From assembly GCA_037445185.1 (NCBI GenBank), contig JBBIKZ010000125.1:1-6578 (forward strand): DNA of 6,578 nucleotides. The letters are read 5' to 3'. Below are positions 5,230 through 6,578 of the stretch, one piece after another. Every line of letters begins with the position of its first letter. Position 1 is the first letter of the stretch. The stretch comes from JANWZL01 sp037445185 (GTDB taxonomy: Bacteria > Pseudomonadota > Gammaproteobacteria > Burkholderiales > Thiobacillaceae). Under the pieces are notes generated by a model. The model saw only the letters and a list, made by a program, of their open reading frames with translations, was not told where the DNA came from and searched no databases. Position numbers and translations under genes: made by a program.

Positions 5230-6348
5230 TCACAGGTGAGGCTCGATCTGGCGGCGCAGCCACTCGTGGAAGTGCGTCATGCCGTCCTCCATGGGCGACT
5301 GGTAGGGGCCTTCCTGACTGAGGCCCTGCTCGCGCAGGGCCTTGCGCCCGCGGTGCATGCCGTAGCAGATATCGTCGTCCTCCACCGCGGTCTCGCGGTA
5401 GGCGGTCTGCTCGGCCGCCTTGTATTCGGGTTCGAATAGCGCGATGTCCTCAGGATAGTAGAACTCCACCACGTTCAGACAGCTCTCCACACCGGTGGGG
5501 ACGATGTGGCTCACCACCAGGGTGTGCGGGTACCACTCCACCATGATGTTGGGGTAATAGGTGAGCCAGATGGCGCCATGCTCCGGCTCACGTCCCTCGC
5601 GGTAGCGCAGCACCTGGTCGTGCCACTGCCGATAGACCGGCGTGCCCGGCTTGGCCAAATGCTCGTGCACGCCCACCGTCTGCACCGAGAACCACTCGCC
5701 GTACTCCCACCTGAGCTGATCGCAGTCGACGAAATGCCCCAGCCCGGGGTGGTAGGGCACCACGTGGTAATCCTCCAGATAGACCTCGATGAAGGTCTTC
5801 CAGTTGAAGTCATACTGGGTCACCACGGTCTGGTCGTAGACATAGCCGGTGAAATCCAGCTCCCGCGCCGCGGACATGCCGGCCAGGTCCTCGAGCACGT
5901 CGCGCTTGCCGGCAAACAGCAGGCCGTGCCAATTCTGCAGAGGCGTCTTGTTCAGGTGCAGGCAGGGGTTGTTCGGGAAATGCGGCGCCCCCACCAGCTC
6001 ACCGTTCAGATCGTAGGTCCAGCGGTGGAAGGGGCAGACGATGTGATTGGCGTTGTGCTGCACACTGCCGCGACCCTTGAGCATCAGCGCCTGGCGGTGA
6101 CGGCAGACGTTGGACAGCAATTCCACGCCGTTCGCATTGCGCACCAGCATCTTGCCGCCGCCGTGCAACCAGTCGAGCACCTGGTAGTCGCCCAGTTCGG
6201 GCACCATCAGCTCGTGTCCGACGTAGCCGGGACCGTTCTTGAACAGGAGCTCCATCTCCAGTTCGTATACCTTGGGGTCGAAATACCAGTCCACCGGCAG
6301 CGCCGGGCTGACCTTAGTGAGAACAGAAGAACCCGCCAGATCCGACAT
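5230..6348 (-). CDS. Rieske non-heme iron oxygenase, catalytic (alpha) subunit type
   Basis: The 372-residue protein has the two-domain layout of ring-hydroxylating and related Rieske oxygenases, which use electrons from a reductase or ferredoxin to activate O2 on an organic substrate. The N-terminal Rieske domain binds a [2Fe-2S] cluster through Cys82-x-His84 (CRHRQ) and Cys105-x2-His108 (CPFHRWTYD). The catalytic domain has the mononuclear-iron motif NWKTFIEVYLEDYHVVPYHP, with His195 and His200 as ligands. Asp324 in VEDDDICYGMHRG is the probable third ligand by spacing to the conserved RG. The ATG at 6348 is chosen because GGAGG sits 9 nt upstream; 25 further in-frame codons run into the promoter. 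The substrate cannot be read from sequence: aromatic acids, quaternary amines (betaine or choline type) and sterol-like compounds are all used by relatives. No beta subunit, ferredoxin or reductase gene is in the window, so it may be a homotrimeric, alpha-only enzyme or have partners elsewhere. Confidence 0.9.
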   Translation of the reverse strand: MSDLAGSSVLTKVSPALPVDWYFDPKVYELEMELLFKNGPGYVGHELMVPELGDYQVLDWLHGGGKMLVRNANGVELLSNVCRHRQALMLKGRGSVQHNANHIVCPFHRWTYDLNGELVGAPHFPNNPCLHLNKTPLQNWHGLLFAGKRDVLEDLAGMSAARELDFTGYVYDQTVVTQYDFNWKTFIEVYLEDYHVVPYHPGLGHFVDCDQLRWEYGEWFSVQTVGVHEHLAKPGTPVYRQWHDQVLRYREGREPEHGAIWLTYYPNIMVEWYPHTLVVSHIVPTGVESCLNVVEFYYPEDIALFEPEYKAAEQTAYRETAVEDDDICYGMHRGRKALREQGLSQEGPYQSPMEDGMTHFHEWLRRQIEPHL

Positions 6349-6355
6349 GGCCCAT

Positions 6356-6362
6356 TCCCTCC
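6356..6362 (-). promoter_or_regulatory. Ribosome-binding site of the Rieske oxygenase gene
   Basis: TTTTTGGAGGGAATGGGCC precedes the ATG at 6348. GGAGG, a near-complete anti-16S match, stands 9 nt before the start codon, and an A/T-rich stretch lies just upstream of it. This fixes the start at 6348 rather than at the further upstream in-frame codons. Confidence 0.75.
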
Positions 6363-6394
6363 AAAAATCAATGATTAAGCAGTACAAGGGCGGG

Positions 6395-6423
6395 ATTATC
6401 CCCCCACCCCCCAGGGTGGGCAA
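6395..6423 (-). promoter_or_regulatory. Candidate sigma70 promoter of the Rieske oxygenase with G-tract spacer
   Basis: On the minus strand TTGCCC (6418-6423, four of six to the -35 consensus) is followed after exactly 17 nt by GATAAT (6395-6400, five of six to the -10). Transcription would start near 6388, giving a 40-nt leader with a good RBS. The spacer holds two G runs and a 7-bp inverted repeat (arms 6403-6409 and 6414-6420, 4-nt gap) that also touches the -35. This arrangement could be an operator or a structural barrier to the polymerase. Confidence 0.5.
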
Positions 6424-6495
6424 GGGTAATATTGCACTTTAATGTCCGGAACCGGCCGGCTGGGTCGGGGCACGATATCCGGCACATGCTGCCGT

Positions 6496-6510
6496 CCATG
6501 CCTCCCATGG
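6496..6510. repeat. Short inverted repeat CCATG-N5-CATGG
   Basis: Two 5-bp arms flank a 5-nt centre about 110 nt upstream of the proposed Rieske transcript start. The spacing would suit a dimeric regulator, but a match this short is expected by chance fairly often. Apart from this, the candidate promoter and the edge hairpin, nothing else could be identified in 6349-6578. Confidence 0.2.
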
Positions 6511-6552
6511 CTGCAAGGTTAAGACTGTGCATGCGCAAAGCCTGGGTTTCCG

Positions 6553-6574
6553 CGCCCGGCCGTGAGGCCGGGCG
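6553..6574. terminator. GC-rich perfect hairpin at the right edge
   Basis: CGCCCGGCC and GGCCGGGCG form a perfect 9-bp stem around a GTGA loop. No T-run follows on the minus strand, and the window ends 4 nt after it on the plus strand, so it cannot be confirmed as an intrinsic terminator. It could end a gene lying beyond the right edge or be a REP-like palindromic unit. The structure itself is clear; its role is open. Confidence 0.45.
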
Positions 6575-6578
6575 ATGC

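Noticed and set aside
5506..6378. Long plus-strand open frame opposite the Rieske gene
   Set aside because: Its product is rich in His, Val and Gln with no recognisable motif, as expected for the complement of a GC-rich gene; the minus strand has full Rieske and iron-binding motifs.
6442..6522. Plus-strand reading frame of 26 codons upstream of the Rieske gene
   Set aside because: No RBS, low-information Gly/Arg/Cys composition, and no partner gene visible.
6368..6532. Minus-strand reading frame of 54 codons upstream of the Rieske gene, starting ATG-CAC-AGT and ending just before the Rieske RBS
   Set aside because: No good ribosome-binding site, odd composition, and it runs through the better-supported promoter. 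A leader peptide cannot be excluded but nothing supports it.

Overview
The window is GC-rich, gene-dense chromosomal DNA of a proteobacterium, most likely beta or gamma. It carries tsaD next to what looks like the ribosome-binding site of a divergent gene cut off by the left edge. It also carries plsY and folB back to back. This resembles the conserved rpsU/tsaD/plsY/folB neighbourhood known in E. coli and relatives. Nothing in the sequence fixes the genus. No tRNA, rRNA, CRISPR array, transposase or phage gene was seen.

Layout. (1) 1-99: divergent intergenic region, with a minus-strand Shine-Dalgarno-like sequence at the very edge and a short perfect dyad. (2) 100-1107 (+): tsaD, tRNA t6A synthesis. 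(3) 1111-2501 (-): a two-gene unit, plsY (phospholipid acyltransferase) followed after 11 nt by an unrecognised membrane protein with a long helical N-terminal part; its stop codon lies 3 nt from the tsaD stop. (4) 2541-2897 (+): folB (folate synthesis), divergent from plsY across only 39 nt. (5) 2898-3067: a convergent gap filled largely by an imperfect 38-nt inverted repeat built of CAGGT-type units. (6) 3068-5064 (-): a same-strand run of a stand-alone response regulator, an ogt-type DNA methyltransferase and xerD; the last two overlap by 23 nt. (7) 5065-5229: gap with a likely terminator for the gene to the right and a candidate promoter for the response regulator. (8) 5230-6348 (-): a Rieske non-heme iron oxygenase alpha subunit, with a good RBS and a candidate sigma70 promoter whose 17-bp spacer contains a G-tract inverted repeat. 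(9) 6349-6578: non-coding leader and upstream DNA, ending in a 9-bp GC-rich hairpin.

Most genes are housekeeping: tRNA modification, membrane lipid and folate synthesis, chromosome dimer resolution and alkylation repair. The less explained parts are the membrane coiled-coil protein coupled to plsY, the receiver-only regulator with its N-terminal extension, and the Rieske oxygenase with no electron-transfer partner nearby. I see no convincing new multi-gene system. The most unusual non-coding structure is the inverted repeat between folB and xerD.
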